From an uncultured Enterobacteriaceae bacterium (lineage in GTDB: Bacteria; Pseudomonadota; Gammaproteobacteria; Enterobacterales; Enterobacteriaceae): DNA of 64,000 nt. Location of the stretch: positions 1 through 64,000 of the forward strand of contig CANRKT010000004.1 of the NCBI GenBank assembly GCA_947631255.1. The letters are read 5' to 3'. The translations under genes were made by a program, and so were the position numbers. Shown here piece by piece: positions 38,867 to 48,707 of the stretch. Positions within the stretch are counted from its first letter, which is position 1. Every line of letters begins with the position of its first letter. The notes beneath the pieces were generated by a model. It did not search any database, had not been told where the DNA came from, and worked only from the letters and a program-made list of their open reading frames with translations.

Positions 38867-39840
38867 TAAAAATCGTTATTACTGGGGCATCCGGTTTTAT
38901 TGGCCAGGCTTTTTTATGCCGTTTCGCTGCCGATCCTGAGCTGGAGTTATACGGTGTTGGCAGACGGCCACTGTTACAGAATCTATCGGGTATTCGTTAC
39001 TCTCAGCTTGAGCTGGCCGATTTAAACACACTCGATTTTACGCCAGATGTGGTGATCCACGCTGCTGGTAAAGCGGGGCCATGGGGGCGATGTGGGGAGT
39101 ACTGGCGCGATAATGTGCTCACGACTGAGCGGGTGATTAATTTTTGTCAGCAGCGAGAGGCTCCCCGGCTGATATACCTCTCAACGGCAGCAGTTTACTA
39201 CCGCTATCAGCATCAGCTTGGTCTGACGGAGCAGGAGACTATCGGCCCTGATTTCGCCAATGAATATGCCCGTAGTAAATACCTGGCAGAGCAGAAGATA
39301 CAGGCTTATCAGGGCGAGAAGACGATATTACGCCCCTGCGCCGTTTTTGGTGCTGGAGACAAGCTATTGTTTCCACCATTACTAGAGGCGGCAGGTAAAA
39401 AACAACTGCCCCTATTAACATCAACAGATATGCCCGCTTTCGGGGATATTATGCCAGTTGAGACACTCTGCGATTATATGCGCCGCGCGGTGACGTTGCC
39501 GCAGTTACGGTCGGTTTATAATCTCTCTAACGCTGAGCCGGTAGCAATCAATACCTTCTTACAGGAAGTGCTTAAACGCTTTAATCTGCCTGCCGCAAAA
39601 AAGCAGATATCGGTGGGGCAACTGATGCTGATTGCTCGTCTGGTAGAAGGGGGATATCGGTTACTGGGGATCAATAAACCGCCCCCGATTACGCGTTTTG
39701 GTGTGGGAGTGTTCGGTTATTCAAAAACGCTGGATGTCAATGCCGCCCTGACGGATTTTGGCCCACCGTCTTGTAGCTTATCAGCTGGGCTCGACGCCTT
39801 AGTTCAACACTACAGTGAGCAGACTCTATGTTTATCCTGA
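38863..39840 (+). CDS. NAD-dependent epimerase/dehydratase (second SDR)
   Basis: The 325-residue extended SDR has ITGASGFIGQAFLCRF at the nucleotide loop and YARSKYLAEQKI with the catalytic Tyr-Lys pair, then LRPCAVFGAGD. It is only distantly similar to the first SDR of the operon. It could reduce a second keto group or act on a sugar donor; the presence of two glycosyltransferases downstream leaves both open. Overlaps the next gene by 13 bp. Confidence 0.78.
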   Translation: MIKIVITGASGFIGQAFLCRFAADPELELYGVGRRPLLQNLSGIRYSQLELADLNTLDFTPDVVIHAAGKAGPWGRCGEYWRDNVLTTERVINFCQQREAPRLIYLSTAAVYYRYQHQLGLTEQETIGPDFANEYARSKYLAEQKIQAYQGEKTILRPCAVFGAGDKLLFPPLLEAAGKKQLPLLTSTDMPAFGDIMPVETLCDYMRRAVTLPQLRSVYNLSNAEPVAINTFLQEVLKRFNLPAAKKQISVGQLMLIARLVEGGYRLLGINKPPPITRFGVGVFGYSKTLDVNAALTDFGPPSCSLSAGLDALVQHYSEQTLCLS

Positions 39841-40946
39841 TTGCCAGCTGGCTGGGTATTTTGTTGTTAAAAATGGGCTTAACCCTGCGTGTTATTTACC
39901 AGGAACAACGCCGGGAGAGTCGTCCATTACAGCGCAGAGTAACGATTTTACAGCCTATTCTAAGTGGTGATCCCACTCTGGAGACGACTCTGAAGGCGAA
40001 TGTTATCGCGCTTGAACAGGCTGATTTTGTCTGGCTTATTGATGACGACGACGACGTTGCTCAGATGATAGTCAGCCAGATTAAACAGCATTTTCCGCAG
40101 CGGAATATTATGGTGAAGCCATGCCCTGCTGCACCACAAGGCGTGAATCCGAAAGCCTTCAAACTTGAACAGGCCTGGCGCGAAGCCAGTAATGACATTA
40201 TTCTGGTGCTTGATGACGATGCGATGCTTTCCACTGATGCGCTTGCTCACCTGGTTAGTGAGGTAGGGACGGATAATCTGGTCACTGCGTTACCCTATTA
40301 TGCGACCAGTAAAAATAGCTATTCTGCGTTACTGGCACAGTTTGTTAACGACAGCTCAGCCCTGACTTATCTCCCTCTGCTGCCTTACTTACCGCCATTA
40401 ACCATCAACGGTATGTGTTATGCGCTCACCGCTCAAACGCTTGCAAAGGTGAAGGGGTTTGCCCCTATTCAGCAGCATCTGACGGATGACTTGGCTTTCG
40501 CCTCTTTACTGAGGCAGCACCAGATTCGACTGATACAGACGAGTGCGCTGGTTAAAATTCATACAGACCTGGCAAGTGGTAAAAAGTACTGGCAACAAAT
40601 GCATCGCTGGTTTTTGTTTGCCACCTTACTGCTGCGTGAAAAATCCCTGAAGATCAATATATTGATTTTTCTGCTGCAAGGTTTGCATCCGCTGTTGTTA
40701 TGGGGCGTGATATTAATGGCTTTTTCACATCCCCTGCTGGTTCTCGCCTGCCTGATAGGGCGTCATTTTGCACTACGGAAAGTGCAGCAAGCACTGACGA
40801 CAGATATTCAATCACGACCTCTGCTGTCCCTGGTGTCAGAGTTATTACAACCGCTACATCTCCTTCATGCCCTCTGTAACCGGACCATTATCTGGCGCAC
40901 CCGCCGTTATCGGGTGTTCAGTAATAACAACTTTATCTCGCGATGA
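39828..40946 (+). CDS. Ceramide-glucosyltransferase-like glycosyltransferase (GT2/GT21)
   Basis: The 372-residue protein has an N-terminal membrane helix and a GT-A catalytic domain. It shows Asp motifs in WLIDDDDDV and LVLDDDAML, then DDLAFASLLRQH and the QxxRW motif as QMHRW, the signature of GT21 ceramide glucosyltransferases and processive GT2 enzymes. C-terminal hydrophobic segments anchor it. It likely transfers a sugar from a nucleotide donor to a hydroxylated lipid on the cytoplasmic face. ATGA overlap with the next gene. Confidence 0.8.
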   Translation: MFILIASWLGILLLKMGLTLRVIYQEQRRESRPLQRRVTILQPILSGDPTLETTLKANVIALEQADFVWLIDDDDDVAQMIVSQIKQHFPQRNIMVKPCPAAPQGVNPKAFKLEQAWREASNDIILVLDDDAMLSTDALAHLVSEVGTDNLVTALPYYATSKNSYSALLAQFVNDSSALTYLPLLPYLPPLTINGMCYALTAQTLAKVKGFAPIQQHLTDDLAFASLLRQHQIRLIQTSALVKIHTDLASGKKYWQQMHRWFLFATLLLREKSLKINILIFLLQGLHPLLLWGVILMAFSHPLLVLACLIGRHFALRKVQQALTTDIQSRPLLSLVSELLQPLHLLHALCNRTIIWRTRRYRVFSNNNFISR

Positions 40947-41524
40947 ATCAAGTTCCTCTGCAGATAGCTTATATTACTGGACGCAGTCTACCGGGGTATG
41001 CTCAGTTAAGCCCGGTGCAGTTGGCATTTATCAATCAGCTGGCACGGCCAGGACGTCGACTGGTAAGGATCAATTTTCCTTATTTTTGTCATACTGAGAA
41101 TACTACCGGGATTCGGCCTCCCGGATTATTAACGGCCAGTTTTAATAATAGCCGTGACTATTACACTTCCCGTTATCATTCATTTCAACAGCGTTATCAG
41201 AATTCTGTGGCAGAGTTATTGACCCAGGCAGCAAATACGGTGCTGCTTGCCGGGAGCTGTGGGTTGGAGCTATTTAATAACCTACATCTCCCTGTCGAAC
41301 TGATGACCTCCACTACGCTGATTTCTTATGGTGCAGTGGCCAGACAGCGTCCTGTTTGTCGACATATTTTGATTCAAGGAGACCAGGACTGGCTATCGAA
41401 ACTCTACTTTCGTCGTGTGGACTATAAAGTGCATTGCGGGCATATGAACTATCTATCCAGTCCTGAAGTATTGGCGATTTGCAAACGCTATATTGCTCAT
41501 CTTGAGTCGAATGAAGGTATATGA
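40943..41524 (+). CDS. Uncharacterised protein of the lipid cluster
   Basis: The 193-residue soluble protein is not recognised. It has no signal peptide or membrane segment. Features are VLLAGSCGLELFNNL, a Gly-x-Cys/Ser-type turn after a beta strand, ILIQGDQDWLSKLYF, and a late His in VHCGHMNYLSS. The order nucleophile turn, Asp, His recalls alpha/beta-hydrolases, but the usual GxSxG is absent and this is only a hint. It overlaps its neighbours by 4 bp on both sides and so belongs to the operon. A partner or acyl-transfer role is possible. Confidence 0.6.
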   Translation: MNQVPLQIAYITGRSLPGYAQLSPVQLAFINQLARPGRRLVRINFPYFCHTENTTGIRPPGLLTASFNNSRDYYTSRYHSFQQRYQNSVAELLTQAANTVLLAGSCGLELFNNLHLPVELMTSTTLISYGAVARQRPVCRHILIQGDQDWLSKLYFRRVDYKVHCGHMNYLSSPEVLAICKRYIAHLESNEGI

Positions 41525-42717
41525 TGAAATCTCTACTGGCATTAATCCCCCCCTCTGTCCGGCGGATAGATTTACTGGCTCCCCCTTTCAGTGGACACTT
41601 ACATCCGGTTCTTGCGCTGGGGCGTGCCCTGGCTGCCCAGTATGAGGTGCGTATTATCAGCACCCAAGGAGCACAATTACGTATTGCCGCTGCCGGGCTA
41701 CCGGGTGTCGAGTTAGCAGGGGATTTTGACTCACCCTTACTGGCGATTGCTAACCCAGACTATGCAGTAAAAAGCAGTCCGTTAAAGCTGTATCAGCAGT
41801 TTAAACAGGCTGTCGGTTTACTGGCTGATTTTGCTACTCAACTTGATGAGCTCTACCAGCGGGATCAACCGCCTGATCTGATCATTGCCGACTTTACGCT
41901 GCCAGTCGTCGGTAAAGCCGCGGCAGCATGGAATATCCCCTGGTGGACCAGCTTACCTTCTCCTTGTGTACTGGAAACTTGCGATGGCCCACCCGCCTAT
42001 TGCGGCGGGTTAACTCCAGCGACGAACGGCTGGCAGCGCGTCAGACAGGCTATTGCTCGCAAAAAAGTGCGCTGGTTTAAACAGACGATATTCTGGCTGT
42101 TCCGTCACACCATCAGACCGACTGGGATAACGCAGCTCTATCGGCCAGACGGTACCGAGAGTGCCTACTCTGCAGAGTGTATTCTGGCTTTGGGGGACAA
42201 ATCGCTGGAGTTTGCACGTAGCTGGCCTGCCTGCGTGCAATTTATTGGCCCGGCACTGTATACGCCACCAAACTCAGCCCCCTCTCCCTGTTTTGTCCCG
42301 GGTCATCGGCATGTGCTGGTGACACTAGGAACCCATCTGGGCTGGCATAAAGATGAGGTCGCTGATGCTGTTCGGCAACTGGCTGCTACCTTGCCTGACT
42401 ATCAGTTTCATTTTACCGATGGTGATCCTCAGGCGACCGGCTTTCAGCAAACAGAAAACTTTATTCGCCTACCCTGGGTTAACTATGAAACCTGCCTGCA
42501 ACATTACTCTCTGGTCATTCACCATGGAGGTGCAGGGATTATGTACTATTGTCTGCAGCAGAATATTCCGGCGCTGGTCTATCCGGTCGATTTTGATCAG
42601 TTTGATCACGCTGCCCGGCTGGAGGCTGCGGGAAAGGGGGTCTGGCTAAAAGGCGGGCTGAAGGCTTTGGTCAATGCCAGGCCTGATATCGAACGACTTT
42701 TGGGTGACGCGAAGTAA
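41521..42717 (+). CDS. GT1-family glycosyltransferase
   Basis: The 398-residue GT-B enzyme opens with APPFSGHLHPVLALGRALA, the acceptor-domain motif of UGT/macrolide-type transferases. It ends with the donor-binding HHGGAGIMYYCLQQNIPALVYP and DQFDHAARLEAAG. It would add a sugar to a lipid or to a first sugar placed by the GT21-like enzyme. Last gene of the 12-gene unit; a stem-loop overlaps its stop codon. Confidence 0.85.
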   Translation: MMKSLLALIPPSVRRIDLLAPPFSGHLHPVLALGRALAAQYEVRIISTQGAQLRIAAAGLPGVELAGDFDSPLLAIANPDYAVKSSPLKLYQQFKQAVGLLADFATQLDELYQRDQPPDLIIADFTLPVVGKAAAAWNIPWWTSLPSPCVLETCDGPPAYCGGLTPATNGWQRVRQAIARKKVRWFKQTIFWLFRHTIRPTGITQLYRPDGTESAYSAECILALGDKSLEFARSWPACVQFIGPALYTPPNSAPSPCFVPGHRHVLVTLGTHLGWHKDEVADAVRQLAATLPDYQFHFTDGDPQATGFQQTENFIRLPWVNYETCLQHYSLVIHHGGAGIMYYCLQQNIPALVYPVDFDQFDHAARLEAAGKGVWLKGGLKALVNARPDIERLLGDAK

Positions 42718-42734
42718 CCGCAGACTTCGCGTCA
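42705..42734. terminator. Stem-loop at the end of the lipid operon
   Basis: TGACGCGAAGT and ACTTCGCGTCA form an 11-bp stem spanning the stop codon of the last glycosyltransferase. No T-run is seen; it may still end transcription or protect mRNA ends between convergent genes. Confidence 0.4.
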
Positions 42735-42740
42735 CAATAC

Positions 42741-43217
42741 TTAGAGGGTAAAACCACCGTCACCCACCTGAGCCTGGGCATACCATGCCATTAACTCAGC
42801 CGTTCCTTTTTCCCCTTCAGCAGGAGCCCATGCAGCAGAGTCCTGCTCTGCCACGGGCTGATAACCACCGTGTTTCACTTCAAAGATCACTCCACCGTTA
42901 TCAAGAGACAGTACTGCATGCCAGGTTCCTGGCTCCATTTCCAGCGCCATGCAATCCTCCCCCAGCACTACACGATGCGTGACTGTGCCTTGCTCATCAA
43001 AATTTAATACCAGAAAGCGTCCGCTAAGCGGGAGCAGTAGCTCAAAGGTATGGGGATGGCGGTGGGGGCGAATATAGGTGCCGGGCTCCATGGCAATCGC
43101 CAGGCGTTGTACCGGATCGCTAAGTTCAGGGTGGAAGTTCCGGTGAGCGCGTAAACGTGGCGCACTTGCCGCTGTTGCGCTCTGTTGTTGCATATCGCTA
43201 AAAGTGATCTGTTTCAT
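42741..43217 (-). CDS. WbuC-family cupin-fold metalloprotein
   Basis: The 158-residue protein has a central cupin with metal-binding PHRHPHTFELLLPLSGRF and a second strand motif EPGTWHAVLSLD, matching the WbuC family. These are found near O-antigen and surface polysaccharide genes, with no firm reaction assigned. It converges with the lipid operon and is followed on the right by a transposase remnant. It may belong functionally with the glycosyl genes or be a passenger. Confidence 0.7.
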   Translation of the reverse strand: MKQITFSDMQQQSATAASAPRLRAHRNFHPELSDPVQRLAIAMEPGTYIRPHRHPHTFELLLPLSGRFLVLNFDEQGTVTHRVVLGEDCMALEMEPGTWHAVLSLDNGGVIFEVKHGGYQPVAEQDSAAWAPAEGEKGTAELMAWYAQAQVGDGGFTL

Positions 43218-43335
43218 AAAAGCTGCCTGAGGTCAGGAGTACTAAGCATCATTGCTTGATGACAGAGATTAACAGCCCCCTCAGGGACAGGAAAGTACTT
43301 CGCTAATGGATGGTGCCTGACAATTGCCCACCAGG

Positions 43336-43458
43336 GCTAACGAGTTGATAGAATGGATTGACGAGAATATTGGTTATGACAATTCTCGACGAATTAAAGT
43401 AAAACGAAAAGAGCTGACGCCAATGGAATATCGGGATCAGGCCTTGCAAGTTGTTTAA
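43336..43458 (+). pseudogene. C-terminal remnant of an IS3-family transposase
   Basis: An open stretch of 40 codons encodes ANELIEWIDENIGYDNSRRI then KVKRKELTPMEYRDQAL, the typical end of IS3/IS150 OrfB integrases. It is followed by a terminus-like ATGACCCATTTTATGGGGTC. The rest of the element is absent. It marks past insertion or deletion between the lipid/cupin genes and the polyol genes. Confidence 0.75.
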
Positions 43459-43516
43459 CAGAAATGACCCATTTTATGGGGTCACTTCACTCTTAGTGGT
43501 TTTATCTTTTTCTTGA

Positions 43517-44473
43517 TTAAATATTGTCCAGTAGCAAGCGTTCAGCCGTGGTTTCATCAGTCACCAGACCATTGATCCATTTTCCTCGTAGTACTGCCTG
43601 AATAGCCTGAAATTTATCTTCACCCCCGGCGAAAGCGGTCAGTTGCCGGGTAGGTGAACGCTGAAGTGCAATACTGGTGCAACGGCTATCCAGTATATCT
43701 GGCAGTCTGTCACCCTGTTTATTGATAAAATGGCCGTTGATTTCAGCCACTGCTCCCGCATCCATCAGGCGTTGCACATCTTCGGCGGTGATAAAGCCGC
43801 CGGTATACAATGGGCACTCAAAAGAGATAGGGCCAATACCGATAAAAGTGGCATCCGCCAGGGCTGTCTGTTCATTAATCAGTTTATAGATACGATGATT
43901 ACACCAGACTTCGCGATCTTCCTGATTGTCAGCAAACAGTGGGGCGGGCAGGATAAAATATTTCCCCGAGGTTTTTTCTGCCAGACTCAGAGAAACATCA
44001 TAGAGTGTACAGGAGCCATCGCTGGCGATAGCGCCAATACGTGACAGGCAGCTGTGCTGGGGACGTGAGATCTCTGACATCTCTTTTACCGCACCACGTA
44101 ATGTTCGCCCAGATCCGAGGGCGATAATTTGTGGTTGCTCTGGTTGTACCGCCCACTCGATTTCCTCTGCGGCGGAGACAGTTATCATATGCTGTACCGT
44201 TTCAGCTGGCAGCCCAGCAGAAGGTACTACCTGACAGCGAGTCAGGCCGAAGGTCTGTTTTAGCTGTTCAGCCAGGGAGGCACACTGGGCCACGGTATGA
44301 GAGATCCGCACCTGTACCAGTTCCATTTCAGAAGCTGCTGCCACCAGACGTTGCGCGACCTGGCGCGATACTCCTAACACATCCGCAATCTGATTCTGCG
44401 TTTGTCCACCAATGTAATACATCCAGGCGGCTCTGGCGGCCATGTCCTGTTTTTTATCATTTTTAGTCATCAC
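43517..44473 (-). CDS. SorC/DeoR-like sugar-responsive transcriptional regulator
   Basis: The 318-residue SorC-family regulator has an N-terminal helix-turn-helix at about residues 20-50 (GGQTQNQIADVLGVSRQVAQ). The C-terminal sugar-phosphate/polyol binding domain includes IALGSGRTLRGAVKEM and IGIGPISFECPLYTGGF. It is divergent from the dehydrogenase-kinase-ABC genes, the standard place for their regulator; DalR of Klebsiella arabinitol operons is a related case. Two ATGs in tandem are possible starts. Confidence 0.8.
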   Translation of the reverse strand: MMTKNDKKQDMAARAAWMYYIGGQTQNQIADVLGVSRQVAQRLVAAASEMELVQVRISHTVAQCASLAEQLKQTFGLTRCQVVPSAGLPAETVQHMITVSAAEEIEWAVQPEQPQIIALGSGRTLRGAVKEMSEISRPQHSCLSRIGAIASDGSCTLYDVSLSLAEKTSGKYFILPAPLFADNQEDREVWCNHRIYKLINEQTALADATFIGIGPISFECPLYTGGFITAEDVQRLMDAGAVAEINGHFINKQGDRLPDILDSRCTSIALQRSPTRQLTAFAGGEDKFQAIQAVLRGKWINGLVTDETTAERLLLDNI

Positions 44474-44689
44474 TCGCCCTGTTCCTTGCCAGCGTATTGG
44501 TCAGCTAATTTTCGCCATAGTAATGCATCTGATATTAAGAATGGCGAGGTTTTTTTATCAAGTTCAGTGTCATCTGCCCGCCATGACCTCTACTGATTCA
44601 GCGCCAATCCTGGCATCACTATAGCGTAACCAACTTCCTGGCACCGACAGTGTAATGTTTCATTATGTGATCTATTGCTCAGTAAGAGG

Positions 44690-44748
44690 GCAATTATTCA
44701 TTTAGATTTGTTATCGAATAATTGCTCACCAGTTAAATAATTGCTCAC
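44690..44748 (+). promoter_or_regulatory. Repeated operator-like half sites before the polyol operon
   Basis: The 13-mer AATAATTGCTCAC occurs at 44717-44729 and again at 44736-44748 (19 bp apart). GCAATTATTC at 44690-44699 is an inverted copy of the first 10 bases. A further ATTGCTCA lies at 44674. The helical spacing fits a multimeric SorC regulator. Confidence 0.65.
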
Positions 44749-44773
44749 TTTTGTTTAGGCTAAGGGAAAGAGG

Positions 44774-46159
44774 ATGACAACATCAAAACCGTATTACTGG
44801 ATGCATTTGGGCGCGGGATCGTTTCACCGTGCTCATCAGGCTTGGTATCTGCATCGTCTGTTAGAGCAGGGCGATAACCGCTGGCACATTGCCCTCGGTA
44901 ATATTCGCAATGATGCCGAACTTCTTCTCACGGCTTTGGGTGAGCAACAGGGGCAATACACACTAGAAACGGTAACGCCGGAAGGTGAACGCAGCTATGA
45001 AACCATTACCTCAGTAAAAAAAGTACTGCCGTGGGATAAGTCGCTCAACGCCATCGTGGTCCAGGGGGCTGATGAAAATACCAAAGTGATTGCTTTTACC
45101 GTTACTGAAGGCGGTTACTACCTTGATACCGACCATCAGCTTGACCCGCGCCATCCTGACATTCAGGCGGACTTGGCGGGTGAAGCACGGACTATTTATG
45201 GCGCCTTGACCCGCGTGTTGCGCGCACGCCTCAAGCAACATGGTCAGCCCGTGACCTTGCTGAACTGCGATAATTTGCGTCATAACGGCGAACGTTTTCG
45301 GGCAGGTTTTCTTACCTTCCTGCGTTTAAGTGAAGATTTTGAACTTTGCCAGTGGGTAGAGGAGCACACGACCTCGCCAAACACCATGGTAGACCGTATT
45401 ACACCTCGTCCAACGGCAGATATTGCTGACCGGGTCCGTGAAGTAATGAGTGTAGAAGACCGTGTCCCCGTGATGGGAGAAGCCTTTATTCAGTGGGTGA
45501 TTGAAGACAACTTTATCGCCGGACGCCCGGCACTGGAAAATGTCGGTGTTGAAATGGTGGAGTCGGTACTGCCATGGGAAGAGGCTAAAATTCGGATTTT
45601 GAATGCCAGCCACAGCTGCATCGCCTGGGCAGGTACGCTAAAAGGGCAGTCTTATATTCATGAAAGTACGCAAACTGATGCTATTCGTCAGCTGGCGTGG
45701 GATTACGTTACCGAAGATGTGATCCCTTCTTTGTCACCGAGCCCGTTAGATCTGGATGCATACCGCGATGTGGTTCTGTCCCGTTTTAGCAATCCGTATA
45801 TTCAGGATACCAACCAGCGTGTAGCGGCTGACGGCTTATCAAAGATCCCCGGTTTTATCACTCCAACGCTCGTGGAATGCTATCAGCGTGGTACAGAGCC
45901 GCGTGCTACAGCGGTCTTGCCTGCACTGTTCTTCCTGTTCCTACAACGCTGGCATCGGGGTGAACTGCCTTATACCTACCAGGATGGTGTTCTGAACGAA
46001 GAAGCAATGCATGCGTTGCTGGCAGCAGATGATGCCCTGGCGCGCTTTACTGCGGATGAAACATTGTTTGGGCCATTAGCGAGCGATCCCCGTTTTGCCC
46101 GATTGATGCACGATACTGTTGCTCGTCTGGAGGAGGCTGGTTATGTATCTGGGCATTGA
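44774..46159 (+). CDS. dalD: Polyol dehydrogenase, mannitol dehydrogenase family (likely D-arabinitol 4-dehydrogenase)
   Basis: The 461-residue long-chain dehydrogenase has the N-terminal nucleotide-binding [16 protein letters not shown] and the catalytic motif K272-x4-N277-x2-H280 ([17 protein letters not shown]), identical in spacing to mannitol 2-dehydrogenase. With a xylulokinase-like kinase overlapping its end, oxidation of D-arabinitol to D-xylulose is the best guess, as in DalD. Mannitol, sorbitol or another polyol to a ketose cannot be excluded. ATG follows GGGAAAGAGG. Confidence 0.75.
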   Translation: MTTSKPYYWMHLGAGSFHRAHQAWYLHRLLEQGDNRWHIALGNIRNDAELLLTALGEQQGQYTLETVTPEGERSYETITSVKKVLPWDKSLNAIVVQGADENTKVIAFTVTEGGYYLDTDHQLDPRHPDIQADLAGEARTIYGALTRVLRARLKQHGQPVTLLNCDNLRHNGERFRAGFLTFLRLSEDFELCQWVEEHTTSPNTMVDRITPRPTADIADRVREVMSVEDRVPVMGEAFIQWVIEDNFIAGRPALENVGVEMVESVLPWEEAKIRILNASHSCIAWAGTLKGQSYIHESTQTDAIRQLAWDYVTEDVIPSLSPSPLDLDAYRDVVLSRFSNPYIQDTNQRVAADGLSKIPGFITPTLVECYQRGTEPRATAVLPALFFLFLQRWHRGELPYTYQDGVLNEEAMHALLAADDALARFTADETLFGPLASDPRFARLMHDTVARLEEAGYVSGH

Positions 46160-47615
46160 TGCTGGAACCTCAGAGGTAAAAGCGCTGGTGCTTGATGACA
46201 ATGGCACTATCCTGGCGATTGCCGGTGCGCCACTGACTGTTCAGCGGCCTCATCCTCACTGGTCAGAGCAACAGCCTGAAGCCTGGTGGCAAGCGCTTAA
46301 CCAGGCAGTACAGCAGTTACGCCGTGAGACTGGCGATAGCTGGTCTGAGATTAGCGCGATTGGCCTGTCCGGACAGATGCACGGTGCCGTGCTGCTGAAT
46401 AATCAGGGGGACGTTCTGCGGCCTTGCATTCTCTGGAATGACACACGTAGTGCCAAACAGTGCGAAATCCTGACGCGCAAAGCCCCTCAGCTATATGACA
46501 TCGCAGGCAATCTGGCGATGCCAGGATTTACGGCACCAAAACTGTTGTGGGTCGCTGAGCATGAACCTGAGATCTTCGCTCAAACGGCACATGTACTGTT
46601 ACCGAAAGATTATCTGCGCTGGTGCATGAGCGGTGAAATGGTCAGCGAAATGTCGGATGCCGCAGGCACATTGTGGCTGGATGTCGCCCGCCGTGACTGG
46701 TCAGATGACTTGCTTGCTGCTTGTGGTTTAAATCGCGACATGATGCCAAGGCTGGTTGAAGGCTCACAGGTTAGCGGCATATTACGGGCAGATATTGCCG
46801 CGCAATGGGGCTTGAGAGAAGGCGTTATTATTGCCGGGGGTGGCGGGGATAACGCCGCCAGCGCGATGGGTATTGGTGCTATTAATACCGGCGATGCTTT
46901 TATCTCTCTTGGAACCTCTGGCGTGTTATTTGCGGTTAACGACTGCTATCGCCCGAATCCACAGTCTGCGGTACATGCGTTTTGCCATGCTTTGCCGAAT
47001 CGCTGGCACCAGATGAGCGTTATGTTAACCGCGGCGAGCGCTCTGCGCTGGCTCTGCCAGCTAACGGGCTGTGACGAAAGTACTCTGATGGCAGAAGTTG
47101 AACAGCTCAGTGAAGAACAGAGGGAACAGGCCCCGCTGTTTCTACCCTATCTTTCTGGTGAACGCACACCCCATAACGATCCTTTAGCTGAAGGTGCATT
47201 CAGTGGTCTGAAACATGCCACCACCCGGGCTCATCTCGGTTATGCCGTGATTGAAGGCGTGACCTTTGGCTTGGCGGATGGTTTGCAGGCACTCAATGAT
47301 GCCGGAACCGAACTCAGGCAATGTTCCTTAGTTGGTGGTGGGGCGCGCAGCCCTTACTGGGCACAACTGATTGCTGATGTGCTGGATCTGCTGATTGTCA
47401 CTCATGAAGGGAGTGAAGCCGGCGGGGCACTGGGGGCGGCACGTCTTGCACAACTGGCAACCGGTGCAGAGGAGCAAACCGTTTGTGTCAAACCGCCAGA
47501 GCGTCATCGTTATGTCCCTGATGCTTCCCGTTTTGAACCACTACAACATCGCTTGAAACACTGGCGTTTACTCTACCGCCAGCAGGTTGAAGCACGACTG
47601 GCTTCAATGAATTGA
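46143..47615 (+). CDS. xylB: Xylulokinase-like FGGY kinase
   Basis: The 490-residue kinase opens [19 protein letters not shown], has the substrate segment [12 protein letters not shown], the catalytic Asp in [12 protein letters not shown] and the ADP-binding [14 protein letters not shown]. All are xylulokinase features (E. coli XylB has 484). The ATG at 46143 follows GGAGGAGG and overlaps the dehydrogenase end by 17 bp. It should phosphorylate the ketose made by the dehydrogenase, feeding the pentose phosphate pathway. Symbol xylB is by family; dalK is the equivalent in arabinitol operons. Confidence 0.85.
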   Translation: MYLGIDAGTSEVKALVLDDNGTILAIAGAPLTVQRPHPHWSEQQPEAWWQALNQAVQQLRRETGDSWSEISAIGLSGQMHGAVLLNNQGDVLRPCILWNDTRSAKQCEILTRKAPQLYDIAGNLAMPGFTAPKLLWVAEHEPEIFAQTAHVLLPKDYLRWCMSGEMVSEMSDAAGTLWLDVARRDWSDDLLAACGLNRDMMPRLVEGSQVSGILRADIAAQWGLREGVIIAGGGGDNAASAMGIGAINTGDAFISLGTSGVLFAVNDCYRPNPQSAVHAFCHALPNRWHQMSVMLTAASALRWLCQLTGCDESTLMAEVEQLSEEQREQAPLFLPYLSGERTPHNDPLAEGAFSGLKHATTRAHLGYAVIEGVTFGLADGLQALNDAGTELRQCSLVGGGARSPYWAQLIADVLDLLIVTHEGSEAGGALGAARLAQLATGAEEQTVCVKPPERHRYVPDASRFEPLQHRLKHWRLLYRQQVEARLASMN

Positions 47616-47670
47616 ATCTCGATTTCTCTACCACAGGTAACACTCTGTATCTCTCTATAAGGAAAACAAG

Positions 47671-48642
47671 ATGACAATAAAAAAACTCGTTTGGGGCGTC
47701 ACACTGGCACTGGTTTCTGTTACCGCAACGGCCACCGCTCAGGCAGATGACAAAGTGAAAATTGGTTTTGCCAACCGCACCCTGAATGGCGCATTTTTTA
47801 ATGGTTTAACGGAATACATGAAAATTCATGCCAAAGATCACGGCTATGAACTCATTACCACCGATGCACGTGGCGATCTGAATAAGCAGATCTCTGATGT
47901 GGAAGACATGCTGGCGCAAGGGATTAACTATCTGGTACTGAATCCACAGGATCCGGAAGCTGGTCAGCGTATTGCACAGATAGCCAAGAGTAAAAATGTC
48001 CCGGTTATCGTACTGGACAGTGATATTTCTCTTGATGCCCCTGTAGTGACGCGCATTCAGGCAAATAATGCGAAAAACAACATTTTAATAGGTGAGTTTG
48101 CTGTCGAAAAATTTGGTGATAAGCCACTGAATTGCGTGGTGATTAGTGGTAATCAGGGGAACCTGGTTGGAGAAGCGCGCCGCACTAACTTCTTCCGCGG
48201 CGTGATGGAAGCTCAGCTACGTAAATATAACCATACTCAGGTGAATATTTTAAGCCAGGGCTGGGGTAACTGGGATCAACAGGGTGGCCTGAAAGCCATG
48301 GAAGACTTAATTGTGGCGCATGGCGATAAAATTAACTGCGTTTACAGTGAAATGGATGATATGGCGCTGGGGGCCGTACTGTCTCTGAAAGCCGCTAATA
48401 AGCTACAGAATGTCAGCCTGTACTCGCACGATGGTTATAAAAGAGGTCTGGAAGCTATTCAGCGTGGCGATATTCAGGCAACTGCTTCAAATAACCCCGA
48501 TCTGCTGACCAATACCGTGATGGATGTGATTGATAAATACCAGGCCGGAAATAAAGACTTTCCTGACTACGTTTATATTCCTTCGATTCTGATAACCAAA
48601 GATAACGTCAGTAAATATTACAACAAAGATTCTATTTTCTGA
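47671..48642 (+). CDS. Periplasmic sugar/polyol-binding protein (RbsB-like)
   Basis: The 323-residue protein has a signal peptide cut near ATAQADD (residues 20-26) and a type I periplasmic-binding fold: KIGFANRTLNGAFFNGL, VLNPQDPEAG, VIVLDSDIS and CVYSEMDDMALGA. It delivers ligand to the ABC importer encoded next. ATG follows AAGGAAAAC. Substrate is likely the polyol handled by the preceding enzymes. Confidence 0.85.
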   Translation: MTIKKLVWGVTLALVSVTATATAQADDKVKIGFANRTLNGAFFNGLTEYMKIHAKDHGYELITTDARGDLNKQISDVEDMLAQGINYLVLNPQDPEAGQRIAQIAKSKNVPVIVLDSDISLDAPVVTRIQANNAKNNILIGEFAVEKFGDKPLNCVVISGNQGNLVGEARRTNFFRGVMEAQLRKYNHTQVNILSQGWGNWDQQGGLKAMEDLIVAHGDKINCVYSEMDDMALGAVLSLKAANKLQNVSLYSHDGYKRGLEAIQRGDIQATASNNPDLLTNTVMDVIDKYQAGNKDFPDYVYIPSILITKDNVSKYYNKDSIF

Positions 48643-48707
48643 TCCGCCATTGCGGGTGGGATTTTACCTGCCCGCAATGTTAAAACAGCGTTAATGGGGC
48701 ATGCCAG

